A model generated the notes under the pieces. The model had not been told where the DNA came from. It worked only from the letters and a program-made list of their open reading frames with translations, and did not search any database. 64,000 bases of DNA, from contig JBCBET010000007.1 in assembly GCA_038528385.1 (NCBI GenBank), forward strand, positions 108,066-172,065, in the 5' to 3' direction. The stretch comes from Shimia_B sp038528385 (GTDB lineage Bacteria; Pseudomonadota; Alphaproteobacteria; Rhodobacterales; Rhodobacteraceae). This document shows, in pieces, positions 52,236-61,835 of the stretch (the first letter of the stretch is position 1; every line of letters begins with the position of its first letter). The position numbers were made by a program, and so were the translations under genes.

Positions 52236-53197
52236 ATGAGCCCGCCGATTTTCGAGCCTTCCGGGCCTTCTCGGCCCAGTTGGGCAAGGATCGCCTCAGG
52301 GTCCAAGGCCCTGGCGGCAACACCTCCATCAAGGACGGCAAGGCCTTGTGGATCAAGGCCTCTGGCACTGAATTGGCCGATGCTGAAGCGAAGGACATTT
52401 TTGTGGCCGTCGACCTCGACGCCGCGCGCGCGGAGGCGCGGGAAGACGCGGGTGACGGGTCTTGCAAATCCACCGTGCTCGACCCGGCGCAAACGTTGAG
52501 ACCATCCATCGAGACGACCTTTCACGCGGCCCTCCCATGGAAAGTAGTCGCACATACCCACTCCATCGCGACGCTCTGTCATGCAATCAGCGCGGAGGGT
52601 CGACGGCTTGCTGATGAAAAACTAGCTGGGCTTCCCTTCGTGCGCGTTCCCTACGCCAAGCCCGGCCTCCCCCTGACCCGTGAGATCCTGAAGCGCGCGA
52701 CGTCGGAGAGCCGGGTCTTCGTCCTCGAGAATCACGGGCTCATCTGCTGCGGCGAGACGGTCGAGGACTGCAAGGCGCTCATGGACGAAGTCGAGGCAAG
52801 GCTGGCGCTCTCCCCGCGGGCGCGCGAGGGCAGCGGTCGCGGAGCGCCGCCGGACGGTTTCGATTGGACGGAAGAGAGTTGGATGGCCCATGACGACACG
52901 GTTTCGGGTCTGGCAACCGGGGGCTCTTATTATCCCGATCACGTCGTCTTCCTCGGTCCTGCCTTGCCGGTCTCCGATGGCGCGGCGATGCCACCGGCGG
53001 TTCTGCTTCGGGGCCGGGGTGTCGCGTTGCGCTCCGGCGCGACCCCATCACAAAAGGCCATGCTGACCTGCCTGTCCGACGTCTTCGCTCGCCTTCCCCC
53101 GACCTGGATGCCCTTGCCCATCGGGAAAGACGCGGAGGCTGAACTTCTGGACTGGGACGCCGAAAAGTACCGTCAAGCCCTCGCGGCCCGCCCATGA
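52232..53197 (+). CDS. Class II aldolase family protein (long form)
   Basis: A 321-residue protein. The N-terminal class II aldolase domain (about 1-190) has VQGPGGNTSIKDGKALWIKA, the zinc motif VVAHTHSIATLCHA and VFVLENHGLICCGETVEDC. An extra C-terminal region of about 120 residues (from about 200) is found in sugar-acid class II aldolase-like proteins and ends in GKDAEAELLDWDAEKYRQ. Overlaps both neighbours by four bases, so it is coupled to the phosphatase and kinase. Confidence 0.82.
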   Translation: MNEPADFRAFRAFSAQLGKDRLRVQGPGGNTSIKDGKALWIKASGTELADAEAKDIFVAVDLDAARAEAREDAGDGSCKSTVLDPAQTLRPSIETTFHAALPWKVVAHTHSIATLCHAISAEGRRLADEKLAGLPFVRVPYAKPGLPLTREILKRATSESRVFVLENHGLICCGETVEDCKALMDEVEARLALSPRAREGSGRGAPPDGFDWTEESWMAHDDTVSGLATGGSYYPDHVVFLGPALPVSDGAAMPPAVLLRGRGVALRSGATPSQKAMLTCLSDVFARLPPTWMPLPIGKDAEAELLDWDAEKYRQALAARP

Positions 53198-54477
53198 GCC
53201 TCAGCCTCGGGATCGACCTGGGAACCTCGGGGGTCCGGTCAGCGGTCATCAACGCGGCAGGCGAGCTAATTTCTGAAGCGCGCCGGAGCTACGGCGCGGC
53301 AGCCGCATTTCGAGAGCCTGAAGCCTGGTGGAGCGCGGTGCGAGGCTGTCTGTCGGACCAAATGCAGAGCCTTCGCGAGACCGGGCGCTCCTCAACCGAC
53401 ATCGCGGCCATCGCCGTAGATGGCACATCGGGCTCCTTGGTTCTGGTGGACCGCGCCCTGTCTGCGGTCACCCCGGCCCTCATGTATTCGGATGGTGGTT
53501 TGTCCGGGGAGGCCGAGCAGATAGCGGCCCAGGCACCGCATTTGCATATCACGCGCGGGAGCAATTCCTCCCTCGCACGGCTGCTCCACCTTCAGAGCTT
53601 GCCGGGAGCTAAAGAGGCCGCCGGTGTCCTCCATCAGGCCGATTTCGTTCTGGCGCGCTTGCGGCGCGAGGGCGGTGTTTCGGACGAGAATAACGCGCTG
53701 AAGCTCGGATTCGATCCTGAGACGAAGGCGTGGCCCGCCTGGTATTCGCGCCTGCCGTTGAAGACCGAGTTGCTGCCTCGCATCGTGCCGGCCGGCACCC
53801 AACTCGGGCCCATCGACCAGGACGTTGCAAGCGAATTCGGTCTTTCACCATCAACGTGGCTGCATGCCGGGACGACCGACAGTCTGGCTGCGTTTCTCGC
53901 CGCAGCCCCGCTCGAAACCGGCAGCGCTGTCACGTCCCTCGGCACGACGCTCGCGATCAAGGTCGTGAGCGAAACGCGCATCGATGCGCCAGAGATGGGC
54001 CTCTATTCCCATCGGCTCGGCGGACGTTGGCTCGTGGGCGGAGCATCGAATACCGGCGGAGGAGCCCTTCTGACCCAGTTTTCAGCCGACGAGATCCGCC
54101 GACTGAGCGCGCGGATCAATGCGAAGGAGGCCTCGCCACTCGACTACTATCCACTTGCCCGAGCCGGGGAAAGATTTCCGCAAAACGACCCCACGTTCGC
54201 GCCGCGCATGGGGCCGCGCCCCGAAAGCGATGTCGCCCACCTCCACGGTCTGCTCGAGGGCATCGCGCGGATCGAAGCCTCCTGCTACGATCTGATCCAA
54301 GAGCTTGGCGGCCCACGGGCGGACGTCATCCTGACGACCGGCGGGGGGGCGCATAACCGGGCGTGGACCGAAATCAGGTCACGTGTCCTTGGTCGCAGCC
54401 TCGGTGAGGGCGCGGCCCATGAGGCGGCCGTCGGTGCCGCACGGCTCACGCAGCTTCCCCAGCACACGGGGGCCTGA
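53194..54477 (+). CDS. FGGY-family carbohydrate kinase
   Basis: A 427-residue sugar kinase of the FGGY group: LGIDLGTSGVRSAVINAAG (phosphate 1), AIAVDGTSGSLVLVD, HAGTTDSLAAFLAAAP, VTSLGTTLAIKV and the adenosine motif VILTTGGGAHNRAW. It is closest in style to ribulo-/xylulokinase-like enzymes, but the substrate cannot be read from the sequence. The ATG overlaps the aldolase stop. Kinase plus aldolase suggests a kinase-then-aldol-cleavage route. Confidence 0.88.
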   Translation: MSLSLGIDLGTSGVRSAVINAAGELISEARRSYGAAAAFREPEAWWSAVRGCLSDQMQSLRETGRSSTDIAAIAVDGTSGSLVLVDRALSAVTPALMYSDGGLSGEAEQIAAQAPHLHITRGSNSSLARLLHLQSLPGAKEAAGVLHQADFVLARLRREGGVSDENNALKLGFDPETKAWPAWYSRLPLKTELLPRIVPAGTQLGPIDQDVASEFGLSPSTWLHAGTTDSLAAFLAAAPLETGSAVTSLGTTLAIKVVSETRIDAPEMGLYSHRLGGRWLVGGASNTGGGALLTQFSADEIRRLSARINAKEASPLDYYPLARAGERFPQNDPTFAPRMGPRPESDVAHLHGLLEGIARIEASCYDLIQELGGPRADVILTTGGGAHNRAWTEIRSRVLGRSLGEGAAHEAAVGAARLTQLPQHTGA

Positions 54478-54592
54478 CAGCGCGCGAAGCCGCGCCGCGC
54501 GTGGATCGGCTGGCGCGGTGAAGAGGCTGCGCACCCAAGGTGGCCGCCGTGGCGTCCGAGCGTATAACGACCCAGCGGCAGGAGACGCTTTA

Positions 54593-56257
54593 ATGCTTGA
54601 GCACGGGGAAACCTTCGAAGACATCACCAAGGATTTCCGATGGGATATCCCCGTGCGCTACAACATCGGTGTCGACATTTGCGACAAGTGGGCCCTGATC
54701 GATCCAGGCCGGCTGGCGCTCATCGATGTCGATCCCTCCGGCGAGGTGCGGCGCCACAGCTTTGGCGCGTTGCGTTCCGCCTCGAACAGGCTCGCGAATG
54801 CTCTCACGGCGGACGGTGTCTCCTGCGGCGGGGGCCGCGCTTTCAGTGATCGGGTGGGCGTGCTCTTGCCGCAATGCGCGGAAACCGCCCTTGCCCATAT
54901 CGCGATCACCAAAATGGGCTGTATCTCTATCCCGCTTTCCACGCTTTTCGGCCCCGATGCCCTCCTCCATCGGCTCCGCGATGCCGGAGCAAAAGCCGTG
55001 ATTACCAACCGCGCGGGCGCCAGGAAACTCGCGGCCCTTCGTGCCATTCTCCCCGAGCTTGCGGTCATCTATTCCATCGACGGAGCAGCGGATGGGGTCC
55101 AGGACTTCTCCGCGCGCAGTGCGTCCCAACCCGAGGAATTCGAGCCGGTCGACACCGCGAGCGACGACCCCGCGATCCTCATCTACACCTCTGGAACCAC
55201 CGGCAATCCCAAGGGCGTCCTGCATGCCCACCGCGTCCTCCTCGGCCATCTCCCGGGTGTCGAATTGAGCCATGATTTTCTGCCCGGGGAGGGAGATCTG
55301 TTCTGGACCCCAGCCGATTGGGCATGGATCGGCGGGCTTCTCGACGTGCTTATGCCGGCGCTTCATCACGGCATTCCCGTTCTCAGCCACCGCTTCGAGA
55401 AATTCACGGCCGAGGCCGCTTTCACGCTGATGAAGACCTATGGCATCCGCAATGCTTTCCTCCCGCCGACTGCGCTCAAGATCATGAAAGCTCGACCGAC
55501 TTCGGAGCATGTCAGTATCGACCTGCGGTCTGTAGGCAGCGGAGGGGAGACGCTTGGCGTTGAACTCATCGAATGGGGCAAGTCGGTCTTCGGAGCAACC
55601 ATCAACGAGTTCTACGGCCAAACGGAATGCAATATGGTCATTTCGTCCTGCGGCGCCCTTGAACCCCCGTCACCGGGCATGATGGGACGCGCGGTTCCAG
55701 GCCACAGGGTCGACATCGTTGATGCAACGACGGGAGATATCCTCCCGGCGGACCAAGAGGGCGCCATCGCCGTCCTCGCGCCTGATCCTGTCATGTTCCT
55801 CCAATACTGGAACGATGCAGAGGCTTCGACGGAGAAGTTCATCACCGGGCCGGAAGGAAAATGGCTCCTCACCGGCGACCGCGGCAAGAAGGACAAGGAA
55901 GGCCGGTTTCAGTTTCTCGGGCGTGACGACGATATCATCACCTCGGCCGGATATCGGATCGGCCCTGGAGAAATCGAGGACTGCCTCCACACGCATGACG
56001 CGGTAAAGCTTGCAGGTGTCGTCGGGCAACCCGACGCGACGCGAGGGACAATCGTCGTCGCCTACGTCGTGCTCCGCGAGGGTGTGGCGGCGTCCGATGC
56101 GCTCGCCGAGGAGCTAGCAGCCTATGTAAAATCGCGCCTCGCAGCCCACGAATATCCCCGTATCGTGCGGTTCATCGAGGATATGCCGATGACGACCACG
56201 GGGAAGATAGTTCGCCGTCAGCTCCGAGACTGGGCAAGCGCCGCGGCGGGCGATTGA
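54593..56257 (+). CDS. AMP-forming acyl-CoA synthetase
   Basis: A 554-residue ligase of the AMP-binding superfamily. The P-loop is LIYTSGTTGNPKGVLHAH, with NEFYGQTECNMV, TGDRGKKDKEGRFQFLGR and the C-terminal catalytic Lys in TTTGKIVRRQ. Overall it resembles acetyl-/medium-chain acyl-CoA synthetases. I start at ATG 54593 (GCAGGAGA upstream), although the frame opens at 54383 inside the kinase gene. It may activate an acid released by the pathway, or simply be adjacent. Confidence 0.9.
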   Translation: MLEHGETFEDITKDFRWDIPVRYNIGVDICDKWALIDPGRLALIDVDPSGEVRRHSFGALRSASNRLANALTADGVSCGGGRAFSDRVGVLLPQCAETALAHIAITKMGCISIPLSTLFGPDALLHRLRDAGAKAVITNRAGARKLAALRAILPELAVIYSIDGAADGVQDFSARSASQPEEFEPVDTASDDPAILIYTSGTTGNPKGVLHAHRVLLGHLPGVELSHDFLPGEGDLFWTPADWAWIGGLLDVLMPALHHGIPVLSHRFEKFTAEAAFTLMKTYGIRNAFLPPTALKIMKARPTSEHVSIDLRSVGSGGETLGVELIEWGKSVFGATINEFYGQTECNMVISSCGALEPPSPGMMGRAVPGHRVDIVDATTGDILPADQEGAIAVLAPDPVMFLQYWNDAEASTEKFITGPEGKWLLTGDRGKKDKEGRFQFLGRDDDIITSAGYRIGPGEIEDCLHTHDAVKLAGVVGQPDATRGTIVVAYVVLREGVAASDALAEELAAYVKSRLAAHEYPRIVRFIEDMPMTTTGKIVRRQLRDWASAAAGD

Positions 56258-56467
56258 GAATCTGTACGTGTCGCGCACCTTTACCCGGATGCGCGGAAGG
56301 CGGCGACGGCCGACGGCGCAAAGCTGCAAGCTGCATCGACCGCGCAGGGTTCGTATTGTCGCTTGCTGATGTGTCACGAGGCGTCTGCCGCTGGCGCCAC
56401 GCCCGCCTACAACGCCCGATCAGTTTCGCGGTGTGATGCCGTCACCGCGCGCGGGGAAAGCACTCGA

Positions 56468-58402
56468 TCAGACGGCGGAAGCCCTCGAGGACGCCACGCG
56501 GCGGCGCACCACAAGGACGGCGCCAACGAATAGGGCAGCAAGCTCCACCACAAAGAACGGGGAAAGAAGTGCGGCGGTCAGACAAAGACGCAGCCCCCTC
56601 TCGATCCATCCGAGCGTGCCGCGATCATACCCGCAAAGCGCGGATGTGGAGAAGTAGAGCGCGGCCAGGAGAAACACGAAGGCGGCGATCATCTCGAGAA
56701 AGCCACTTTGCCCGATGCCGATCAGAAGAGCGTCATCGAAAGCCCAGGCAAAGGGGATAAGGAATATCATCGCGCCGACGCGGGTGGCCACGAGGGCCGT
56801 GGCGATGGGACGCCCTCCGGACACGGAGGCCGCCGCGAAGGCGGTGAGGGCCACGGGCGGCGTGATACCCGCGGCCACGCCAAAGAAGAAAACGAACAGA
56901 TGCATGGCCAGAAGGTCCATGTCGAAGGCCTGCAAGGTCGGCCCCATGACCGAGACGATGGTGAGGTAGGCCGGAAGCGTGGGCATCCCTGTGCCGAGAA
57001 CGATGCACCCAACCGCCGCGACAAAGAGCGCGACAAAGAGCGAACTGCCCGACGCATCCGAGAGCGCCACGGCGAAGGATGTGGGCACGCCCGTGGCCGA
57101 AAGCGTCGAGACGATGACGCCGACGATGGCGATGGCCATGGCGAGCTCCGCCATAACCTTGCCGCCTCGTGCAACGCCTGCGATCAGCTGCCGAGGCGCG
57201 CGGCGCACCCGCGCGTTCAAGAAGCTCAGCGGGAGGAGGACAAGGATCGCGGTGGTTCCGGCGCCCGTTGCCGAGAAGCCGTTGACGAGAAGGGAGAGGA
57301 TGACCGCGATGGTGGCAAAGACCAGCGCAAGGTTAAGCCAGTCCTGAGGACCCGGCGCAGGGATATCCATGTCGTGTTGGGTTTCGCTGTCGCTAAGCCT
57401 TTGCGCCTCGAAGTGGACCGCGAGAAAAAGCGAGAGGTAGTAGGCCACGGCGGGGATCAGCACCGCGACGATGACCGTCAGGTAGCTGACACCGACGATG
57501 TCAGCCATCACGAGCGCAGCAGCGCCCATTATCGGTGGCAGGATCTGCCCCCCGGTTGAGGCCGTGGCCTCGACCGCGCCTGCAAAGCTACTGCTAAAAC
57601 CGCGTTTCCGGATCATGGGGATCGTGACGACCCCCGTGCCCACGACGTTGGAGACCGCGGAGCCGGACACCGTCCCGAAGAGGGCCGATGCCAAGATTGC
57701 GGCATGGGCAGGGCCGCCCCTAAGGCGGCGCATAAGGAAGAAAGAGATGCTGATCATCGACCCGGCCGCGCCCGTGCTTTCCAGTAAAGCGCCCAGGATG
57801 ACAAAGGGCAGCACGGTCGTCAGTACAACGCCGATCAGCGAGCCGAGGATGCCTTGTGCGCTGTCATACCAGAGATTGGCGGAGATCGTGTCGGCGACAT
57901 CGGTCGGCGCTGTGGTGAAGGGCGCGGGCCAGAACTGCCCGGTGAAGAGATAGAGGATCGCGCCTGCGCCGATGAGGGCAAGGGGTGCACCCCAAATGCG
58001 CCAGCAAGCCCAGATCGAAAGGCCGGCGGCAAGCAGGCTTATCCCCATTTCCCGAGGACCGAAGAAAACCACAGAGGTCGCGGTAAGCTGGCCGATGCGA
58101 TAGTGGTCCCAGCTCACAAAAACGGCAGCAACCGCGGCCAGCGTGTAGCCTGCGAAATGCAGAGACCCGAGGCGTGCGCGACGCGCGCGCTTGTTTGCGT
58201 CGGCCACAAGACAGACCAGAAATGCGAGAAGAAAGAGGAAGGGGCGAAACCACTCCACAGCGAACGGTCCGATGCGAGGCAGCTGGCCGTAGGTCGGGAG
58301 TACATTGGCAAGCCCCACCAGCGAGATAAGCAGTCCGAGCCAGAAGATCGCTGCGCTCGCCCGACCCGAAGAGGCCTCCCCTGATGTCGCTAGATCGCCC
58401 AT
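56468..58402 (-). CDS. TRAP transporter fused permease (4TM-12TM)
   Basis: A 644-residue membrane protein with about 17 hydrophobic segments. The N-terminal part corresponds to the small DctQ-like subunit and the rest to DctM (FVILGALLESTGAAGSMISI, LASALFGTVSGSAVSNVVGT, GMPTLPAYLTIVSVMGPTLQ). Such fusions work with TAXI-type binding proteins, one of which is encoded directly upstream. Driven by a sodium or proton gradient. The ATG at 58402 is chosen over 58450 to avoid overlap. Confidence 0.93.
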   Translation of the reverse strand: MGDLATSGEASSGRASAAIFWLGLLISLVGLANVLPTYGQLPRIGPFAVEWFRPFLFLLAFLVCLVADANKRARRARLGSLHFAGYTLAAVAAVFVSWDHYRIGQLTATSVVFFGPREMGISLLAAGLSIWACWRIWGAPLALIGAGAILYLFTGQFWPAPFTTAPTDVADTISANLWYDSAQGILGSLIGVVLTTVLPFVILGALLESTGAAGSMISISFFLMRRLRGGPAHAAILASALFGTVSGSAVSNVVGTGVVTIPMIRKRGFSSSFAGAVEATASTGGQILPPIMGAAALVMADIVGVSYLTVIVAVLIPAVAYYLSLFLAVHFEAQRLSDSETQHDMDIPAPGPQDWLNLALVFATIAVILSLLVNGFSATGAGTTAILVLLPLSFLNARVRRAPRQLIAGVARGGKVMAELAMAIAIVGVIVSTLSATGVPTSFAVALSDASGSSLFVALFVAAVGCIVLGTGMPTLPAYLTIVSVMGPTLQAFDMDLLAMHLFVFFFGVAAGITPPVALTAFAAASVSGGRPIATALVATRVGAMIFLIPFAWAFDDALLIGIGQSGFLEMIAAFVFLLAALYFSTSALCGYDRGTLGWIERGLRLCLTAALLSPFFVVELAALFVGAVLVVRRRVASSRASAV

Positions 58403-58454
58403 GCCTTGGACCTTGTCACGCGCAGGCAGGGCCAGCGCGCAGCCCCGCAAACCT

Positions 58455-59456
58455 TCACGGCAGGAGCTCGGGGGGTACGGGTATGCCCACCTCCGCGTAG
58501 TAGCGCAGGGCGCCGGGATGGATCGGCACGTTCACGCCCCCGAATGGCGAGACCGGATCGATCGAGCGCATGAGCGCATTGGCATTCACCATGGCCCCAA
58601 GATTGGACCAAAAGGCCGTTGTGAGGCGGTAGGCCGTCTCATCCTCCATGGTCGCATTGACCGCCATCATCATCGAAGTCGACAAAAGGAGTCGGTCGGC
58701 GGTGTCATCGACCAGCCCGGCATAGGTGCCCGCTGGCACGACGGTGGGTGTCAATGAACCCCGGGTGGTGACGCGGTCCCAGTCTTCGGTGCCGACGAGG
58801 TCTGGGTTGAGATCGAGCAATCGCAGGGGTCTCAGCCGGCTCAACTCCTTGAGGGACTGGCTACCGACAGCGAGCGCGGCGAAGTAAACATCGAATTGAC
58901 CGTCCTGGAAGGCCTGTTGAGCAGCGCTCCAGGGAGCACGGACGCCCTCGTAGTCCTCGCCGACTTTAAGCCCGCTGGCGAGCTCCACAATTCCCTCGAT
59001 CTGGCTGCTGGCCGCACCCGCCGGCGGCCCGATGTAGACGCGCTTGCCCGCAAGGTCAGCCCAGCTATCGATACCGCTGTCCGCCCAGGTGAGGGGATGA
59101 AAAGTCCCGCCGGGAAAGCCAAAGAGCGTGCGCAGATCAGCGGCGAGTTCCCTGGCGCGCAGGGCATTGTCCGAATAGGGCGCATCGCCCACCTGCATGG
59201 CACGGAAGGCCGGCGAAGGCACGACCGCGACGTCGATGCGCCCGGCGGCGAGTTTGAGGGCGGAACGCGTGAGCGTCTGGCCAAGAATGACCTGCAACTT
59301 GATGCCTTCGTCGGCCACGAACTGCGCGTAGGCCTGCGGAACAATGCCCGTCAGCGAGGCCACGCCGCCTCCCTCGAGGCTCAGGGTCTGTGCGAGGCTC
59401 CCTGTCGACGCGAGGCCGAGCGCCAACACACCTGCCACTCGCGTCCACGCTTTCAC
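58455..59456 (-). CDS. TAXI-type TRAP transporter solute-binding protein
   Basis: A 333-residue periplasmic binding protein. The signal peptide is VAGVLALGLASTGSLAQ. The mature domain has LAAGRIDVAVVPSPAFRAM, WADLAGKRVYIGPPAGAASS and GQFDVYFAALAVGSQSLKEL, features of the TAXI family. I chose GTG 59456 because GGAGGTGA lies 6 nt upstream; a longer frame reaches 59504. Ligand unknown, though the neighbouring tetronate genes hint at a four-carbon sugar acid. Confidence 0.88.
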   Translation of the reverse strand: MKAWTRVAGVLALGLASTGSLAQTLSLEGGGVASLTGIVPQAYAQFVADEGIKLQVILGQTLTRSALKLAAGRIDVAVVPSPAFRAMQVGDAPYSDNALRARELAADLRTLFGFPGGTFHPLTWADSGIDSWADLAGKRVYIGPPAGAASSQIEGIVELASGLKVGEDYEGVRAPWSAAQQAFQDGQFDVYFAALAVGSQSLKELSRLRPLRLLDLNPDLVGTEDWDRVTTRGSLTPTVVPAGTYAGLVDDTADRLLLSTSMMMAVNATMEDETAYRLTTAFWSNLGAMVNANALMRSIDPVSPFGGVNVPIHPGALRYYAEVGIPVPPELLP

Positions 59457-59964
59457 AGTGTCACCTCCAAGCCTTGCAACGGCGCGCACCCTCGCGTGGA
59501 GCACTTGGTCCGACGAAGAGTGTACGGGTTGCGATCCTTGTTGTTCAGAGCCGCAGCAAGGTTTTCACGGCCGTCAGAGAAGCGCTCGGCCCCGTCCAGG
59601 TGGATGTCAGGGTCGCGAGATGCGCTCGCGCGGCTCACGCCGTTGCGCCGGTTCCACCCGGCTGCGCTGCACCGGGTAATCGCGGCTTTGAAATACGTCA
59701 CGATAGGAATTCCTCACTGCGCCCAATGTTATGCAGGTTGCGTGCCTCACTCGTTGAGAGCCTCGGTCGTGACGATCCTGCGCGCTCGTCCCCTCTCTCT
59801 GCAACTCAAACTTCTTTTCCCGGATAGTCTTGGGATACGGGAAATCCATCGAGGGCACCAAAGTGACATTCCAAATGAGCCAAGGAATGTCCTAGAAATT
59901 GGGAAACTACCAAACCGGGAAAAGTCCCTGAAAGGCCAACGACCGCAAAGCACAAAGGGCCCGC
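59457..59964. promoter_or_regulatory. 508-bp gap before the TRAP genes, with an inverted repeat
   Basis: No coding frame here is convincing. The only clear signal is the inverted repeat at 59865-59891. The ribosome-binding site of the TAXI gene lies at 59461-59468. The gap probably holds the TRAP promoter. Confidence 0.45.
59865..59891. repeat. 8-bp perfect inverted repeat (possible operator)
   Basis: GACATTCC and GGAATGTC are perfect inverted arms separated by 11 bases (centre-to-centre about 19 bp, near two helical turns), which suits a dimeric regulator. It lies 73 bp after the otnC stop and about 410 bp before the TAXI gene. No U-run follows on either strand, so it is not a standard terminator. 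Confidence 0.4.
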
Positions 59965-60606
59965 TTACCAATCCACATTGAAGGCGTGGACGACGCGCCC
60001 GATCTCGTCGCTGTCGAGGGCCCGGCTCTCGATCCCGCGAAGCAAAAGCGTGAGGCGCGCGGTGGCTTCGAGTTCTTCGATCGCATTGCAGGCGACCTCC
60101 ACAGTCTGTCCCGCGACGACTGGCCCGTGGTTGGCCAGCATGACGGCGGAACGTTTGCCTGCCAATCCGCGGATCGCATCGCCCATGGCCGGGTCTCCCG
60201 GGAGGAAGAAAGGGAGAAGCTTTACCCGACCGAGTTGCATGATCGCGTAGGGTGTGAGCGGCGGCAAGAAGTCGTCCGCATCAGCGCCTGGGATGAGAGA
60301 GAGCGCAACGGCGTGGCAGGAGTGCAGATGCACGACCGCGCCCGCTGAACGCCTCGTCTCGTAGAACGCGGAATGAAGCGGCATCTCTTTCGTCGGTTTA
60401 TCACCGTCGATCAGACGCCCCTGCGCGTCGAAGTGGCTGAGCCGCGCGGGGTCGAGACGGCCAAAGCTTGTTCCCGTGGGCGAAACGAGCAGGCCTCCAT
60501 CCTCCGTCCGGGCCGATATGTTGCCGGTGGAACCGTGCGTCAGCCCGCGGTCGAAAAGCGATGCCGCGAGCAAGCAGATGCTCTCCCTAAGTGCAGTGTC
60601 GGTCAT
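59965..60606 (-). CDS. otnC: 3-oxo-tetronate 4-phosphate decarboxylase OtnC-like
   Basis: A 213-residue class II aldolase-fold enzyme that decarboxylates 3-oxo-tetronate 4-phosphate to a triose phosphate. Features are HGSTGNISARTEDGGLLVSP, PTGTSFGRLDPARLSHFD, the zinc motif VVHLHSCHAVALS and MLANHGPVVAGQTVEVACNA. The call depends on its place after otnK and ltnD. The ATG at 60606 overlaps the otnK stop. Confidence 0.85.
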   Translation of the reverse strand: MTDTALRESICLLAASLFDRGLTHGSTGNISARTEDGGLLVSPTGTSFGRLDPARLSHFDAQGRLIDGDKPTKEMPLHSAFYETRRSAGAVVHLHSCHAVALSLIPGADADDFLPPLTPYAIMQLGRVKLLPFFLPGDPAMGDAIRGLAGKRSAVMLANHGPVVAGQTVEVACNAIEELEATARLTLLLRGIESRALDSDEIGRVVHAFNVDW

Positions 60607-61835
60607 CCTCCGAGCACCCTTGAGGCCTTTTCGAAGAAGTCCTCGCTTCCGAAGTTTCCGGATTTAAGAGCCAGGACAAGACCCCCGCCTGCCCTGAGCG
60701 CGGGCACGCCGGGGTCGATCTCCGGCCCGATGTTGAGACTTTGGATCTCCAGGGCCTCGACCACGGCGCCGGAGGTTTCGCCGCCCGCCGTGATGATCCG
60801 CGTAAAGCCCGAATTCACCGCAAGACGCGCCAGCTCCGAGAAGAAACCCTCTATCGCGACTGCGGAGGCTTCACGGCCAAACCGCTTTTGCACGTCTGCG
60901 ATCATGTCCGGATCGGCGGAACTGTAGACCAGCGGGAGGGCTCCGGCGCCCTGCGCCCACATGAGGATGTCGTTGGGAGAGACCAGCCCGTCCATGATGT
61001 CCTCGGCCGTGACCTCCCGAGACGGATGACGTGTTTCATGATAGGCCACCTGCCCGCGGGTCGCCGCGGAGCAGGAGCCGGAGATCACGAGAGCGGGTCC
61101 GATCTGGACCTCCCAACTCGGTGTGCCGGGCGTACAGGCGAAGTTCGCAGGCAGCCCAAGCGCCACGCCTGATCCGCCCGTCACGAGCTTGAGGCCCGCC
61201 GCCGCGCCACCGATCGTCACGAGGTCTTCGTCGCGGATTGCGTCGACTACGATGTACCTTTTGCCTGCGGCACCTGCGGCCTCGAGGGCCCTTTCCACGG
61301 CTGTCACCCCTTCAAAGACCGTGGTGGCGGGCACGTGTCCCACTGGGTGGCGCGTCTGAAGGGCGAGCCAACGGCGCAGATCCGGATCCGTCATCGGGGT
61401 GAGTGGATGATGCTGCATACCGCTCTCATTGAGCAGCGTGTCCTTGACGAAAAGATGGCCCTGATAGACCGACCGCCCTGTGCCGGGAAATGCCGGGCAA
61501 ACGATCACGCGGTCCGCTGACAGAAAATCCGCCAGGGCATCCGCCACCGGCCCAATATTGCCTTCGGGCGTCGAATCGAACGTTGAGCAGTACTTGAAGA
61601 AAAATTGCTCGCAGCCCTGCGCCATGAGCCATTCGGCGGCAGCCAGGGATTGAGAGACGGCTTCACCCTTTGGGATCGAGCGAGATTTCAGGGATACGAC
61701 ACCCGCCTCAACCGATGGATCTGCGTCCGTGTCGGGGATGCCGGAATACTGCACCACCGCCATGCCCTGCTTGGCCAGAGTGTTGGCAAGGTCGCTCGAG
61801 CCGGTAAAGTCGTCGCCAATGCATCCAAGTCTCAT
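60603..61835 (-). CDS. otnK: 3-oxo-tetronate kinase OtnK-like (DUF1537)
   Basis: A 410-residue kinase of the DUF1537 family that phosphorylates 3-oxo-tetronate at C4. N-terminal motif LGCIGDDFTGSSDLANTLA, then FFFKYCSTFDSTPEGNIGPV, CPAFPGTGRSVYQGHLFV, and C-terminal ATP-binding GSCSAATRGQVAYH and TAGGETSGAVVEAL. Overlaps both neighbours by four bases, so ltnD-otnK-otnC is one coupled unit. Confidence 0.92.
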   Translation of the reverse strand: MRLGCIGDDFTGSSDLANTLAKQGMAVVQYSGIPDTDADPSVEAGVVSLKSRSIPKGEAVSQSLAAAEWLMAQGCEQFFFKYCSTFDSTPEGNIGPVADALADFLSADRVIVCPAFPGTGRSVYQGHLFVKDTLLNESGMQHHPLTPMTDPDLRRWLALQTRHPVGHVPATTVFEGVTAVERALEAAGAAGKRYIVVDAIRDEDLVTIGGAAAGLKLVTGGSGVALGLPANFACTPGTPSWEVQIGPALVISGSCSAATRGQVAYHETRHPSREVTAEDIMDGLVSPNDILMWAQGAGALPLVYSSADPDMIADVQKRFGREASAVAIEGFFSELARLAVNSGFTRIITAGGETSGAVVEALEIQSLNIGPEIDPGVPALRAGGGLVLALKSGNFGSEDFFEKASRVLGG

